Source: Paenibacillus phyllosphaerae
GTDB taxonomy: Bacteria; Bacillota; Bacilli; Paenibacillales; Paenibacillaceae
DNA: 64,000 bases
Direction of reading: 5' to 3'
NCBI RefSeq assembly: GCF_014192105.1
Contig: NZ_JACHXK010000015.1
Span: 62,001 to 126,000 of the forward strand
Shown here: positions 1 to 8,534 of the stretch, one piece after another
How positions within the stretch are numbered: position 1 is the first letter of the stretch
How the letters are laid out: each line of letters begins with the position of its first letter
Notes under the pieces: generated by a model
What the model was told of the DNA's origin: nothing
Database searches by the model: none
The model's input: only the letters and a program-made list of their open reading frames with translations
Position numbers and translations under genes: made by a program

Positions 1-1
1 G

Positions 2-364
2 CTGTATACGATGTTCACGAGAACGCATCTGTTCCAGTCCTATGTCGCAGGCAGTCCTTCCATTTGGTGGAACCGGCGGAATGTCGTCGAGCACGCCAAA
101 CGTTATATGGAAGAGGCTGTCGTGAACGAGCCGGCCGCGGCAAAGGTCAATCTTCTCATCGCGCTGGGTGAGCACGAGCTGCCGGATATGCTGGCCGAAG
201 GCGAAGAGATGACCAGAAGGCTGGCCCCGCTGCGCGAAGCGGGCTTTAAGCTGGAGTTCAAGGTGTTCGAAGGCGAAGGCCATGTATCGGTGCTGCCGCC
301 GCTCATCAATCGCGCGCTCCGCTTTGCGCTAGGCGGTAATAAAACCGGCTCAAGGCGCATCTAA
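2..364 (+). CDS. alpha/beta hydrolase, siderophore esterase-like (3' part)
   Basis: The reading frame is open to the left edge, so this is the C-terminal part (about 120 residues) of a longer protein. The stretch FQSYVAGSPSIWW is typical of the region around the nucleophile-distal strands in IroE/BesA-type esterases, and the end carries the acid/His part with EGEGHVSVLP supplying the probable catalytic His. Family members hydrolyse ferric-enterobactin or bacillibactin trilactones to release iron in the cytoplasm. The next gene is a Btr-like siderophore-responsive regulator behind a Fur box, which fits iron uptake. Substrate is inferred, not seen. Confidence 0.75.
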   Translation: MYTMFTRTHLFQSYVAGSPSIWWNRRNVVEHAKRYMEEAVVNEPAAAKVNLLIALGEHELPDMLAEGEEMTRRLAPLREAGFKLEFKVFEGEGHVSVLPPLINRALRFALGGNKTGSRRI

Positions 365-389
365 AATCGAATATTCGCCTGCAAATGAT

Positions 390-430
390 AAGCCCTCCAA
401 CTTCTATCGCTGGAGGGCTTACAATTTTTT
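390..430 (+). terminator. intrinsic terminator after esterase gene
   Basis: A 10-bp perfect stem AAGCCCTCCA/TGGAGGGCTT with an 11-nt loop is followed by ACAATTTTTT. It separates the esterase from the Fur-boxed regulator gene. Confidence 0.85.
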
Positions 431-441
431 TCAATATATGA

Positions 442-460
442 GATAATGATAATCATTATC
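442..460 (+). promoter_or_regulatory. Fur box (exact 19-bp consensus)
   Basis: GATAATGATAATCATTATC is identical to the classical 19-bp Fur consensus. It lies 21 bp upstream of the GTG start of the AraC/binding-protein regulator, so Fur-Fe(II) should repress that gene when iron is plentiful. Adjacent AT-rich sequence (TTTTTTTCAATATATGA) could carry the promoter, but no clear -35 was picked. Confidence 0.9.
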
Positions 461-481
461 AATGGATGGAGGCGATAGAGG

Positions 482-2083
482 GTGGCACTTCAGTGGGATC
501 AGGTTCCGCCGCTTCATACCATGTTTTTTGCGCTGGCGGATCTTGAGAAGCGAAGCGAAGAGGCTTCATGGGCAGGGAGTTCCTCCCTTGAAGCTAAACA
601 TAAATTGTTTGCGGTATACGAAGGGCATGGGACGCTAACGCTCGACGGAAGGGCGTATCGGATGATGCCCGGCAGTTATTTTGTCGCTTCGCCGGGTTCT
701 TGGTCCGAGATTCGCGGCGGCGGCAAGCTTGACCTTTGCTGGTATGAGGTGGTGTTCGATGTCTATCGGGCACACGACGGCAAGGTCGTTCAAGATGATA
801 CGCTGCTCCGGTCTGCCAACGCTCGTCTGACGGAATATAAGCCGCAGCTCTTAGGGATGCTGCAGGAGCTGTACGCGGACAAGGAAGCGGTGCGTGAGAT
901 TGACCGGTTCCGCAATCATATCCGGTTCCAGGAACTGTTCTACACGCTGTTCCAGCAGGAGTTGCTCGAGCAGCCGGTCAAGACGGATACGCGCGCGGCG
1001 GTAGAACGCTCCATCGAGCTTCTGCATCGCGCCTATCAGGAGGAGCTGACGGTCGAGCGCCTTGCGAAGGAAGCGAATATCGGCCGGTGGCAATATACGA
1101 ATTTATTCAAGCAGCTGACGGGCAAGAGCCCGATCGACTATCTGACCGATATTCGCATCCAGCGCGCCAAGGAGCTGCTGCTCACATCGGATTGCAAGCT
1201 GCGCGAGATTGCGGTGCTGGTCGGCTACCGCGACGAATATTATTTCAACCGCAGATTCCGTCAGACCGTGGGCGTATCGCCCAAACGCTACATTCAGTCG
1301 ATGCGCCAGTCGCTCAAGGTGGCTACGCTGCAATATGCCGGCGAGATGCTGGCCCTCGGCATGAAGCCCGTCGCCGCGACCGACGCGATGATCGGCAATT
1401 ATGCCGACGCGCTATCCGGGGTCACGACGATCGGCGATTACAACTTCAATCCGAACCGGCTGGCTGAGGTGAAGCCGGATCTGGTGCTTGCGCCGGATTA
1501 TTGGTCCCATCAGGAGCTGGAGAAGATGACGAAGCTTGCGCCGGTTGCGGTCGTGCCGTGGGAGGACGATGTGTTCGAGCGGCTGCGGGCGATTGCCCGT
1601 CTGCTCGGGAAGCAGCGCGAAGCGAAGAGCTGGCTGGCCCGGTATGCCGCGAAGGCCAAGCAAGCCAAGCAGCGGACCGCTGGGGCGATCCGCAAAGGGG
1701 AGACCGCGCTCATTCTGGCGGTCAGCGGGACGGAGATCAGTTTCCTCGGCGCGCGCAACGTTGGCCAGACGATCTATCATGTGATTGGATTCCATCCGCC
1801 GAAGCCTATCGAGCATTTGATCAGGCAGGATAGCTGTTTCTCGGGCGGAGAGCTCGCCATCGAGGAGCTGAGCCGTCTGGAAACCGACCGGATCTTCGTC
1901 GTGGTGAACGACAATGAGCATGCCAGCACGACGCTGGCCCAACTGTTGGCAAGCGAGCAGTGGCGCAGCCACAAGGCGGTCGGCAAAGGGATGGTCTACA
2001 TGCTCGATAAGCGATGGATGTGGTACGACCCGCATACATTGGAGTGGCAGATCGGCGAGGCCGTGCGCATGCTCGCACGGTAA
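482..2083 (+). CDS. AraC family regulator with C-terminal siderophore-binding domain (Btr-like)
   Basis: 533 residues. An N-terminal cupin-like sensor region (about 20-165) is followed by a two-helix-turn-helix AraC domain (about 175-275; LAKEANIGRWQYTNLFKQ and IAVLVGYRDEYYFNRRF). After it comes a periplasmic-binding-protein-like domain of the FeuA/FhuD type (about 280-533). This is the architecture of B. subtilis Btr, which binds bacillibactin in the cytoplasm and activates the feu uptake operon. There is no signal peptide, so the binding domain acts as an intracellular ligand sensor. GTG start with GGAGG about 10 nt upstream. The exact Fur box upstream implies iron repression. Ligand identity is inferred. 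Confidence 0.88.
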   Translation: MALQWDQVPPLHTMFFALADLEKRSEEASWAGSSSLEAKHKLFAVYEGHGTLTLDGRAYRMMPGSYFVASPGSWSEIRGGGKLDLCWYEVVFDVYRAHDGKVVQDDTLLRSANARLTEYKPQLLGMLQELYADKEAVREIDRFRNHIRFQELFYTLFQQELLEQPVKTDTRAAVERSIELLHRAYQEELTVERLAKEANIGRWQYTNLFKQLTGKSPIDYLTDIRIQRAKELLLTSDCKLREIAVLVGYRDEYYFNRRFRQTVGVSPKRYIQSMRQSLKVATLQYAGEMLALGMKPVAATDAMIGNYADALSGVTTIGDYNFNPNRLAEVKPDLVLAPDYWSHQELEKMTKLAPVAVVPWEDDVFERLRAIARLLGKQREAKSWLARYAAKAKQAKQRTAGAIRKGETALILAVSGTEISFLGARNVGQTIYHVIGFHPPKPIEHLIRQDSCFSGGELAIEELSRLETDRIFVVVNDNEHASTTLAQLLASEQWRSHKAVGKGMVYMLDKRWMWYDPHTLEWQIGEAVRMLAR

Positions 2084-2122
2084 GACTTGCTCGTTACATA
2101 CAGCAAGCGTAATTAGGAACAG

Positions 2123-2186
2123 GAGCATTCCGCTTGCGGAGCATTCATCCATAGGGGCATTCAGTCTTAGAAGCATTCCGCGTTAG
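2123..2186. repeat. four degenerate 16-bp tandem repeats with GCATTC core
   Basis: Four consecutive 16-nt units begin at 2123, 2139, 2155 and 2171, each starting (G/A)(A/G)GCATTC. The last unit forms the left arm of the terminator at 2172-2198. Confidence 0.7.
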
Positions 2187-2209
2187 AGGCGGGATGCTCC
2201 TTCTTTTTT
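2171..2209 (+). terminator. intrinsic terminator after the Btr-like gene
   Basis: AGCATTCCGC pairs with GCGGGATGCT (one G-U) around a 7-nt loop, then CCTTCTTTTTT. Confidence 0.75.
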
Positions 2210-2274
2210 GGACGGACCTCGCATAAGCATAGATGGGGAAGCGGACAAGAGGTTAAGAAGGGGGCTGCCCTTGC

Positions 2275-3159
2275 ATGGCAAAATGGGGAAGAAGAGGCTG
2301 GCGCAGCAGCCGGCGCCGCCGCGTCTCGATTCGCCTCAGCCGAGGCAAAGTATGGCTGCTGATCGTCGCGATCGCGCTGTTTTTCTTTTTCCAGTTCTTT
2401 GTTTTCGTCGAGCGTAATTTGCGCGGTCCGCTCATGAATGTGGCAACGGTACGCGTGAAGCAGGTCGCCACGCAAGCGATCAATAAGGCGATAACCGAAC
2501 AGGTCGCCACGGAGACCGACGCGGAGAAGCTGATCGATTGGAAGACGAATTCCACCGGCAAAATTTCCGGCTTCATGATCAATTACGGCGAGCATATGCG
2601 CATTCGGTCGGAGACGACGCAGACGGTGCAGGATACGTTGAACGATCTGGGCGCCATTCCGGAGCATGTGCCGGTCGGGCAAGCTTTGGGGAGCGCGATC
2701 ATCTCCTCGTTCGGTCCCCGGGTGCCGGTCAAATTCGAGCCGATGGGCTCGGTGAAGGTCGACCTCAATACCCGGCAGAAGGAAGCGGGGATCAACATGA
2801 TTCTCGTCGAGGTGTACATGCGGATTATCGCGGAAGTCTCGATCATTATTCCGTTCGATACGAAGCCGGAGCTCGTGGAGACGGAGATCCCGATCTCTTA
2901 TCTGCTGGTCGTCGGCGATGTGCCGATGTATTACTACGACAACAAAGGCAATCCGGTCGGGGATTCCGCCCAAGGCGCGCCTGCCATCTCGCTCCCGTCG
3001 ACCAATGAGGGCGTGTCGAGAACGGCTCCAGGGTCGGAAGAAGAAACGCCGGGCAATGCGGAGCAGACCGAATCCGAAGAAGTCCAGTCTAATGCGGGAA
3101 GCGAGCCGGAGGCGACGAATGCTTTTCAAACGGATGTGACGGAAGCCGGAGGCGAATAG
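2275..3159 (+). CDS. yunB: sporulation protein YunB
   Basis: 294 residues: a basic N-terminus (RRGWRSSRRRRVS), one transmembrane helix at about 26-43 (rich in Leu, Ile and Phe), then an extracytoplasmic domain with the family stretch NYGEHMRIRSETTQTVQD and a conserved C-terminal region ending near IPISYLLVVGDVPMYYY. Residues about 240-294 are a Glu/Ser-rich tail longer than in B. subtilis YunB (about 254 residues). In Bacillus YunB is made under SigE and is needed for full sporulation; its biochemical role is unknown. It faces lytH tail to tail, as the two are neighbours in Bacillus. ATG chosen because AAGGGGGCT lies about 10 nt upstream. Confidence 0.9.
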   Translation: MAKWGRRGWRSSRRRRVSIRLSRGKVWLLIVAIALFFFFQFFVFVERNLRGPLMNVATVRVKQVATQAINKAITEQVATETDAEKLIDWKTNSTGKISGFMINYGEHMRIRSETTQTVQDTLNDLGAIPEHVPVGQALGSAIISSFGPRVPVKFEPMGSVKVDLNTRQKEAGINMILVEVYMRIIAEVSIIIPFDTKPELVETEIPISYLLVVGDVPMYYYDNKGNPVGDSAQGAPAISLPSTNEGVSRTAPGSEEETPGNAEQTESEEVQSNAGSEPEATNAFQTDVTEAGGE

Positions 3160-3166
3160 GCATGTG

Positions 3167-3206
3167 AAAAGGCGGGGGCTGCGTTAGGGCAGCATTCCCG
3201 CCTTTA
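3167..3206. terminator. bidirectional terminator between yunB and lytH
   Basis: AAAAGGCGGG pairs with CCCGCCTTTA, with a small inner GGCTGC/GCAGC pairing; A-rich on one side and T-rich on the other, suited to two convergent genes. Confidence 0.75.
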
Positions 3207-3225
3207 TCATTTCGTTTTGCGGACA

Positions 3226-4296
3226 TTAACGCTTCTTGCGTTTTTTGCGCGCATCCTCGTTCTCCCACCGTCGCAGCAGCGGGTATGGATCGAACGACCA
3301 CTCGATCAGGCCGCGGTCGCGGTATACGCCATAATGCAGATGCGGCGGGAACTTGCCGGAGGTGCCGGGCTTGCCGTAACCGGAACTTCCTACCCAGCCG
3401 ATCGTTTGCCCTGGCTTGACGACGGAACCGACATGAACGGTCTTGTCGAAGCCGGACATATGGGCGTAGTAGTGATAAATATTGTTCAGATCCCGGATAC
3501 CGATCCGCCAACCGCCGTAAGGGTTCCATCCCTTCGTCTCGACGACGCCGTAGGTGGTGCTGCGTACCGGAATCCCGTAATCGGCGAAGATATCGGTTCC
3601 CTCATGGATGCGATAACCGCCCCAGCTGCGCTTCGTTCCCCATGTGCCGCGATAGGAGTAGTGGCTGCCGATCGGGAGCGGGAAGGCATGCTCGAACAGA
3701 TCGAGCGTGCCGAACGCGGCGTACATTTTGGCGAATTGCCGGATACGCTGGACGGCCCTCGTATTGTGGTAATATTGCCAGACGGCAATCGCAAAATCGT
3801 CCTCGGACGGTCCATATTGCATCATATGGCTGGCTACCGAGTAGAGCAGGTCGGTATCGCTCGTCCTTTTGGCCAATCCGTCCCCGTCGCCGTCTTTGCC
3901 GTTTCCGCTGAACCATTGTATGGTGGCGGGCAGCTCGTCATTGCGGTCGGGGTTAAAAATGCCGGTCCACTGTTCATCGGTCATGTAGATGCCGATCCAC
4001 TCGCCCAGCTGGGTCCGCGACTTGGGCCTGGCCTTGGTGATCGTACGCTCATACTGGTCGATGGCCGCCAGGCGGTACCAAGGGATATTCGTCGCAGCGC
4101 TCATCCACTCGTACAGCTCACGCCGTTTCTGGAACGGATCCGAAGCCGCTGCAGCAACCCCACCGCTTGCGGCAGGCTGATGCGCGTTATCTTGCTTGGG
4201 CGCCGACCAGGCGGAGTGCGCCGCGTGCGGCAGAGGCAGCAGGCTGATGGCACAGGCAAGCAAAGCTGTGCGGCGGAGCAGGCTGAATTTCAACAC
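3226..4296 (-). CDS. lytH: M23 peptidase, LytH-like L-Ala-D-Glu endopeptidase
   Basis: 356 residues with a signal peptide (about 1-28, ending AAHSA). A helical middle region is followed by a C-terminal M23 metallopeptidase domain (about 205-350). Zinc ligands are visible: H231 and D235 in HEGTD, and H321 in the HLH motif (319-321). B. subtilis LytH (YunA) cuts the L-Ala-D-Glu bond to leave single L-Ala side chains in spore cortex peptidoglycan, late in sporulation under SigG. The yunB neighbour on one side and lipA on the other reproduce the Bacillus order, which supports orthology over a vegetative M23 autolysin. GGAGGTGAC lies about 8 nt before the ATG. Confidence 0.85.
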   Translation of the reverse strand: MLKFSLLRRTALLACAISLLPLPHAAHSAWSAPKQDNAHQPAASGGVAAAASDPFQKRRELYEWMSAATNIPWYRLAAIDQYERTITKARPKSRTQLGEWIGIYMTDEQWTGIFNPDRNDELPATIQWFSGNGKDGDGDGLAKRTSDTDLLYSVASHMMQYGPSEDDFAIAVWQYYHNTRAVQRIRQFAKMYAAFGTLDLFEHAFPLPIGSHYSYRGTWGTKRSWGGYRIHEGTDIFADYGIPVRSTTYGVVETKGWNPYGGWRIGIRDLNNIYHYYAHMSGFDKTVHVGSVVKPGQTIGWVGSSGYGKPGTSGKFPPHLHYGVYRDRGLIEWSFDPYPLLRRWENEDARKKRKKR

Positions 4297-4449
4297 TAGT
4301 CACCTCCTTCAAGCAGGAGAATGGGGTTCAAAGAAGTTGCAAGAGGTTCTTGAACTAGCTTGACGCATTTGCGGAGCTTTTATCCAAACGACGGACAAAG
4401 CCGATCAACGGCCGTCACATCCGGCCGTATAAAGGAAATGAAAACTTTT

Positions 4450-4479
4450 TTGCGCTATCGACCTGAACTACATTATAAT
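4450..4479 (+). promoter_or_regulatory. SigA-type promoter of lipA
   Basis: TTGCGC (4450-4455), an 18-nt spacer, then a perfect TATAAT (4474-4479), 20 bp before the lipA start. Confidence 0.7.
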
Positions 4480-4499
4480 AAAGCGACAGGATAACACGT

Positions 4500-5417
4500 A
4501 TGGACAAGAAAGCAGGGTTGTCGATGAAGACGAAACAGCAGGCGTTACCAAAGCCGGACTGGCTTCGGATAAAGCTAACTACCGGCGGTAACTATGCCGA
4601 AATTAAAGATATGATGGGCTCCAAGAAACTGCATACCGTATGCGAGGAAGCGCGTTGTCCCAACATTTACGAGTGCTGGGCGAACCGTACGGCGACTTTC
4701 ATGATTCTTGGAGATATTTGCACGCGCGCATGCCGCTTCTGCGCGGTGAAGACAGGGATGCCGACCGAGCTTGACCTGGAGGAGCCGAAGCGTGTTGCCG
4801 AGGCGGCCGAGCAGATGGGACTGCGCCACTGCGTCGTCACTTCCGTCGCGCGCGATGACTTGAAGGACGGCGGGGCGATGATCTTCGCGGAGACGATTAA
4901 GGCGATTCGCGAACGTATGCCGCTATGCAGCATCGAAGTGCTGATTCCGGATTTCATGGGGAACGAGGAGTCGCTGCAGGTCGTTATGGATGCGAATCCG
5001 AACATCCTGAACCATAACATCGAGACGGTGTCCCGTCTGTCGAACCGCGTTCGCGCCAAAGCGAAGTATGCGCGCTCCCTCGAGCTCTTGCAGCGTGCGA
5101 AACAGATGAAGCCGAAGATTCCGACGAAGTCGAGCATCATGCTGGGCTGCGGAGAGACGTTCGAAGAGGTGCTGCAGGCGATGGACGATCTGCGCGCTGT
5201 CGACGTCGACATCCTGACGCTCGGGCAATACCTGCAGCCGACGCCGAACCATATGCCGATCGTACGCTATGTGCATCCGGATGAGTTCGCCAAGCTGAAG
5301 GAAGAAGGATTAAAGCGCGGATTCAGCCACGTTGAATCAGGGCCGCTCGTACGCAGCTCCTACCACGCGCATGAACAGGTACAGTCTGCCGCTGAGGCGA
5401 AAGCTGTGACCTTGTAG
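4500..5417 (+). CDS. lipA: lipoyl synthase LipA
   Basis: 305 residues. A radical SAM enzyme that inserts two sulfurs into octanoyl side chains of lipoyl domains (PDH, OGDH, glycine cleavage H). Both iron-sulfur cluster motifs are complete: the auxiliary cluster C48, C53, C59 ([12 protein letters not shown]) and the radical SAM cluster C74, C78, C81 (CTRACRFC). The C-terminal RSSY serine that ligates the auxiliary cluster is present. Two ATGs, at 4500 and 4524, are possible; AGGATAACACG favours the first weakly. It is followed after 19 nt by the YutD gene, probably co-transcribed. Confidence 0.96.
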   Translation: MDKKAGLSMKTKQQALPKPDWLRIKLTTGGNYAEIKDMMGSKKLHTVCEEARCPNIYECWANRTATFMILGDICTRACRFCAVKTGMPTELDLEEPKRVAEAAEQMGLRHCVVTSVARDDLKDGGAMIFAETIKAIRERMPLCSIEVLIPDFMGNEESLQVVMDANPNILNHNIETVSRLSNRVRAKAKYARSLELLQRAKQMKPKIPTKSSIMLGCGETFEEVLQAMDDLRAVDVDILTLGQYLQPTPNHMPIVRYVHPDEFAKLKEEGLKRGFSHVESGPLVRSSYHAHEQVQSAAEAKAVTL

Positions 5418-5436
5418 GAAGGAGTGACGAGCAGCA

Positions 5437-6261
5437 TTGATCCATATCGGTGGCAGAACCTATGAACTCGTGTACGATCATAAGAACGGATGGAATCCCG
5501 AAGCATTCCGCAACCGTTACAGCGACGTGCTGGACCGTTACGATTACGTGATCGGGGACTGGGGCTACAACCAACTGCGGCTAAAAGGGTTCTTCCGCGA
5601 TACCCATCCCAAAGCGAATTCCGGCAGCTCGTTCTCGAGCATGTCCGATTATATCAACGAGTATTGCAATTTCGGCTGCGCCTACTTCGTGCTGCTGAAG
5701 CAGACAGGCGACAAGCGCGAGGATGATGCGAGCGAAGATATATACCTCGACGAGATCGATATCTCCGAGCGCCTGACCGGCGCCGGCGACACGGCGGAAT
5801 CGGCGTATCGCCAAGTGATCCCGGCTGCTGCCGAGCAGACCGCGGCGTCAGCCGAGGGCGCTGCCGCGGAGACGCCGACGAAGCGCGAACGTCCGCAGCA
5901 TCAGCGCCGGGAAGGCGGCAGATCGCATGGCGCAGGCCGCCGCGACAGCGGGCGCGACCATGACCGCTCCGATCATCAAGATCGCGGCGATCGGCCGGAA
6001 CGCGGCGAACGTCAGGAGCGCTCCTCCGAAGGACGCAAGCCGTACTACAAAGACCGCGGGCAGGACAAGGAAGGCGGCCGCCAGCATCGCTCCCATGGCG
6101 GAGGCGGCGGAGAGCGCAGCCAGCAAGGCGGAGGCGGACAGGAACGTCCACGCTCCAAGCGCCCGCCGTTCTCGCATGCGAAGGCGCCGGTAGCGGCAGC
6201 TTCCGAGACGCAGCAGCAGCGCCCTCCAAGGGGTAATTCAGGCTCCAAGGGAAACGGCTAA
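5437..6261 (+). CDS. yutD: YutD family protein with long Arg/Gly/Gln-rich tail
   Basis: 274 residues from a TTG start with AAGGAG 12 nt upstream. Residues 1-about 105 match the YutD (DUF1027) fold: IHIGGRTYELVYDHKNGWNPE, DRYDYVIGDWGYNQLRLKGF and a YCNFGCAYFVL stretch. Bacillus YutD ends at about 102 residues. Here a further 170 residues follow, low-complexity and disordered, with alternating Arg/Asp/Glu/Gly/Gln and RG/RGG-like pieces (GDRPERGERQERS, HGGGGGERSQQGGGGQE). The tail resembles RNA-binding or phase-separating regions. YutD function is not known; it commonly sits next to lipA. Confidence 0.88.
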   Translation: MIHIGGRTYELVYDHKNGWNPEAFRNRYSDVLDRYDYVIGDWGYNQLRLKGFFRDTHPKANSGSSFSSMSDYINEYCNFGCAYFVLLKQTGDKREDDASEDIYLDEIDISERLTGAGDTAESAYRQVIPAAAEQTAASAEGAAAETPTKRERPQHQRREGGRSHGAGRRDSGRDHDRSDHQDRGDRPERGERQERSSEGRKPYYKDRGQDKEGGRQHRSHGGGGGERSQQGGGGQERPRSKRPPFSHAKAPVAAASETQQQRPPRGNSGSKGNG

Positions 6262-6285
6262 CAACATGAATTGACATAGATGGAC

Positions 6286-6316
6286 GATACCCTCCCGCCA
6301 GCCGGGAGGGTATTTT
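6286..6316 (+). terminator. intrinsic terminator of the lipA-yutD operon
   Basis: ATACCCTCCCG pairs with CGGGAGGGTAT around a very short loop, then TTTTTG. Confidence 0.88.
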
Positions 6317-6360
6317 TGTGAGATCGTCATTATTGATGGATGAAAGGGGGCTAAGGATGG

Positions 6361-6645
6361 ATGGCCAAGCGGATTGCCATTGAGTCGATTGTATTTGCAT
6401 TGGTTGCGCTTCTGCTCATGACAGTAGGGAATATTCTACTTGGCATGTATATGACAACGAATTACGTACCGGATATGATGAACGCTTATGAGAGCGTGGA
6501 TTATTTACAGCATAAAGTTTCTATTGGCGGAACGATGCAGTTTACGCTACTGCACAAGGCGATCGCCTTCGCGCTCCTGATGCTCGTATACGCTGGGGTT
6601 AGATTGCTGACGGCAAAGGTATTGTTTAAGGATAAGCAGCATTAA
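6361..6645 (+). CDS. small two-helix membrane protein, unknown function
   Basis: 94 residues with two predicted transmembrane helices (about 8-31 and 63-85) joined by a hydrophilic loop (NYVPDMMNAYESVDYLQHK), ending in a basic FKDKQH tail. AAAGGGGGCTAAGG lies about 10 nt upstream of the ATG. An overlapping ATG at 6357 is in another frame. It stands alone between two terminators. I do not recognise the family. Confidence 0.6.
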   Translation: MAKRIAIESIVFALVALLLMTVGNILLGMYMTTNYVPDMMNAYESVDYLQHKVSIGGTMQFTLLHKAIAFALLMLVYAGVRLLTAKVLFKDKQH

Positions 6646-6715
6646 TACCTGGAGGATGAGGCGAGACTGCTGCCGACTACGATGATGGCAGTAGATTCTT
6701 CATTCCATAAGACAT

Positions 6716-6754
6716 AACAAACAGCCGTGAACGTACCGTTCACGGCTGTTTGTT
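6716..6754. terminator. bidirectional terminator, perfect 18-bp stem
   Basis: A perfect 18-bp inverted repeat beginning AACAAACAGCC with a 3-nt loop (TAC) sits between the small membrane protein and the convergent ABC exporter gene. Confidence 0.88.
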
Positions 6755-6773
6755 ATACATTATAGGCTTGTTT

Positions 6774-8534
6774 TTAACTCAGATGCTGCACATTGTACAA
6801 TCTTGCGTAGGCGCCTTCGCGCTGCATGAGCTCGTCGTGGGTACCTTGCTCGACGATCGTGCCGTGTTCGATCACGACGATCTGATCGGCATGGGTGATG
6901 GTCGATAGCCGGTGGGCGACCACGAGCGTTGTCCGGTTATGGGCAAGCTCGCGAAGCGATTCCTGAATCGCATGCTCGGATTCCAGGTCAAGCGCGGACG
7001 TGGCTTCATCGAGCACGAGGATCGCCGGATTCTTCAGGAACACCCGGGCGATGGCGATCCGCTGCTTCTGGCCGCCGGACAGCTTGACGCCACGCTCGCC
7101 GATTTCGGTATCGTAGCCGGCGGGCAGCTGGCTAATGAACGTATCCGCGCTCGCTTGCTGGGCCGCAGCGACGATCTGCGCCTCATCGGCCGCGGGATTG
7201 CCTAGCGCGATGTTCTCCCGGACGGAGCCGCTGAACAGAATATTGTCCTGCAGCACCATGCCGATCTGTTCCCGCAAACTGTGCTGCGTCAGCGTCCGGA
7301 TCGGCTGTCCATCGATCGTTATCGTGCCTTCTTGATGGTCATAGAACCGCGCAAGCAGGCTGATAATGGAGGATTTGCCGCCGCCGCTCATGCCGACGAG
7401 CGCCACGGTGTGGCCGGGCTGGATGTCCAGATTAATGTTCTTCAGCACCCAATCGCTATCGGGCGTATATCGGAAAGACACATCCCGGAATTGGATCGCC
7501 CCGCGGACATTCCGCAGCTCTCGCGCATCCGGCGCGTCTTGGATCTCCGGCTCCTCGGCGAGCATCTCCATCACGCGTTCGAGCGAGGCGGATGCTTGCG
7601 TCAGTTCAGTAGAAGCGTTCACTAATCGCCGCAGCGGCGTGTAGAGCCGATCGAGGTAACCATAGAAGGCTACGAAGGCGCCTAGCGTAAGGTTGTCCAT
7701 CGCGACCATATAGCCGCCGTAAGCAAGCACCAGCAGCGGGGCGATCTCGGTCAGCGTATTGATGATCGACTGCGTCAAGGCATTCCATCTGGTCAAGGCG
7801 ACTGCCCGTTCCAGGAAGGAGGTATTGCGCTCCCTGAATTGTCCGGCTTCATGCCGTTCCAGCGTGAAGCTCTTCACGACGGACACACCGTTCATATGCT
7901 CGGTCAGATAGCCTTGCATCTCGGCGAGGGCTTGGGAGCGGGCTTTGGAATAGGTGCGGAGCCGCCGGTACATCTTTTTCACCGCAAAGGCGTAGAAGGG
8001 AAGTATGACGATCGCCACGAGCGTAAGCGGGGCGTTCATATGGAACATGATGATCAGCGCCACGGTCAGCGTGAACATGTCGAGCCATATGTTCATAAGC
8101 CCGGTCTCGACAAGCGACTTCGTCTGCTCGGCATCGTTAATCATGCGGGAGATGATCTCGCCCGACTTGCGATTCTGGTAGAAGCGGAGCGAGAGCCGCT
8201 GCAGATGCGCATGCAGCTTGCTGCGCAGATCGAATAGAATGCGGCTGTTGGTCAGCTGGGCAAAATACTGCCGGTAATATTCGATGGGATAACGGATCAC
8301 GACGAATAAGAGGCTGGCGAGCCCGATCGCCTTCATCAGCTTCTCGATTTTCTCCGCGGCAGGAAGATCGGCAAGCAGCACATCATCGATGACATATTTG
8401 AGAAATAGCGGCAGCGTCAGCGGGATCGCGAATTTGACCGCTCCTATAAGCAACGTCAGGCCGATCAGCCACTTATAGGGCTTCACGACCTGGAGATAAG
8501 CGCGCATCGGCGCGAGTTTTCGGTTCTGTTTCAT
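6774..8534 (-). CDS. ABC exporter, fused permease/ATPase (MsbA/LmrA type)
   Basis: 586 residues: an N-terminal six-helix type-1 exporter domain (about 20-310) and a C-terminal nucleotide-binding domain. Walker A GMSGGGKSS, Q-loop VLQDNILFSG, signature LSGGQKQRIAIAR, Walker B ILVLDEATSALD and H-loop VAHRLS are intact. It acts in the membrane as a homo- or heterodimer; substrates in the family include drugs, lipids and peptides, and nothing here fixes the substrate. Its start codon overlaps the stop of nadK (TAATG), so it is translationally coupled to NAD kinase. Confidence 0.92.
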   Translation of the reverse strand: MKQNRKLAPMRAYLQVVKPYKWLIGLTLLIGAVKFAIPLTLPLFLKYVIDDVLLADLPAAEKIEKLMKAIGLASLLFVVIRYPIEYYRQYFAQLTNSRILFDLRSKLHAHLQRLSLRFYQNRKSGEIISRMINDAEQTKSLVETGLMNIWLDMFTLTVALIIMFHMNAPLTLVAIVILPFYAFAVKKMYRRLRTYSKARSQALAEMQGYLTEHMNGVSVVKSFTLERHEAGQFRERNTSFLERAVALTRWNALTQSIINTLTEIAPLLVLAYGGYMVAMDNLTLGAFVAFYGYLDRLYTPLRRLVNASTELTQASASLERVMEMLAEEPEIQDAPDARELRNVRGAIQFRDVSFRYTPDSDWVLKNINLDIQPGHTVALVGMSGGGKSSIISLLARFYDHQEGTITIDGQPIRTLTQHSLREQIGMVLQDNILFSGSVRENIALGNPAADEAQIVAAAQQASADTFISQLPAGYDTEIGERGVKLSGGQKQRIAIARVFLKNPAILVLDEATSALDLESEHAIQESLRELAHNRTTLVVAHRLSTITHADQIVVIEHGTIVEQGTHDELMQREGAYARLYNVQHLS

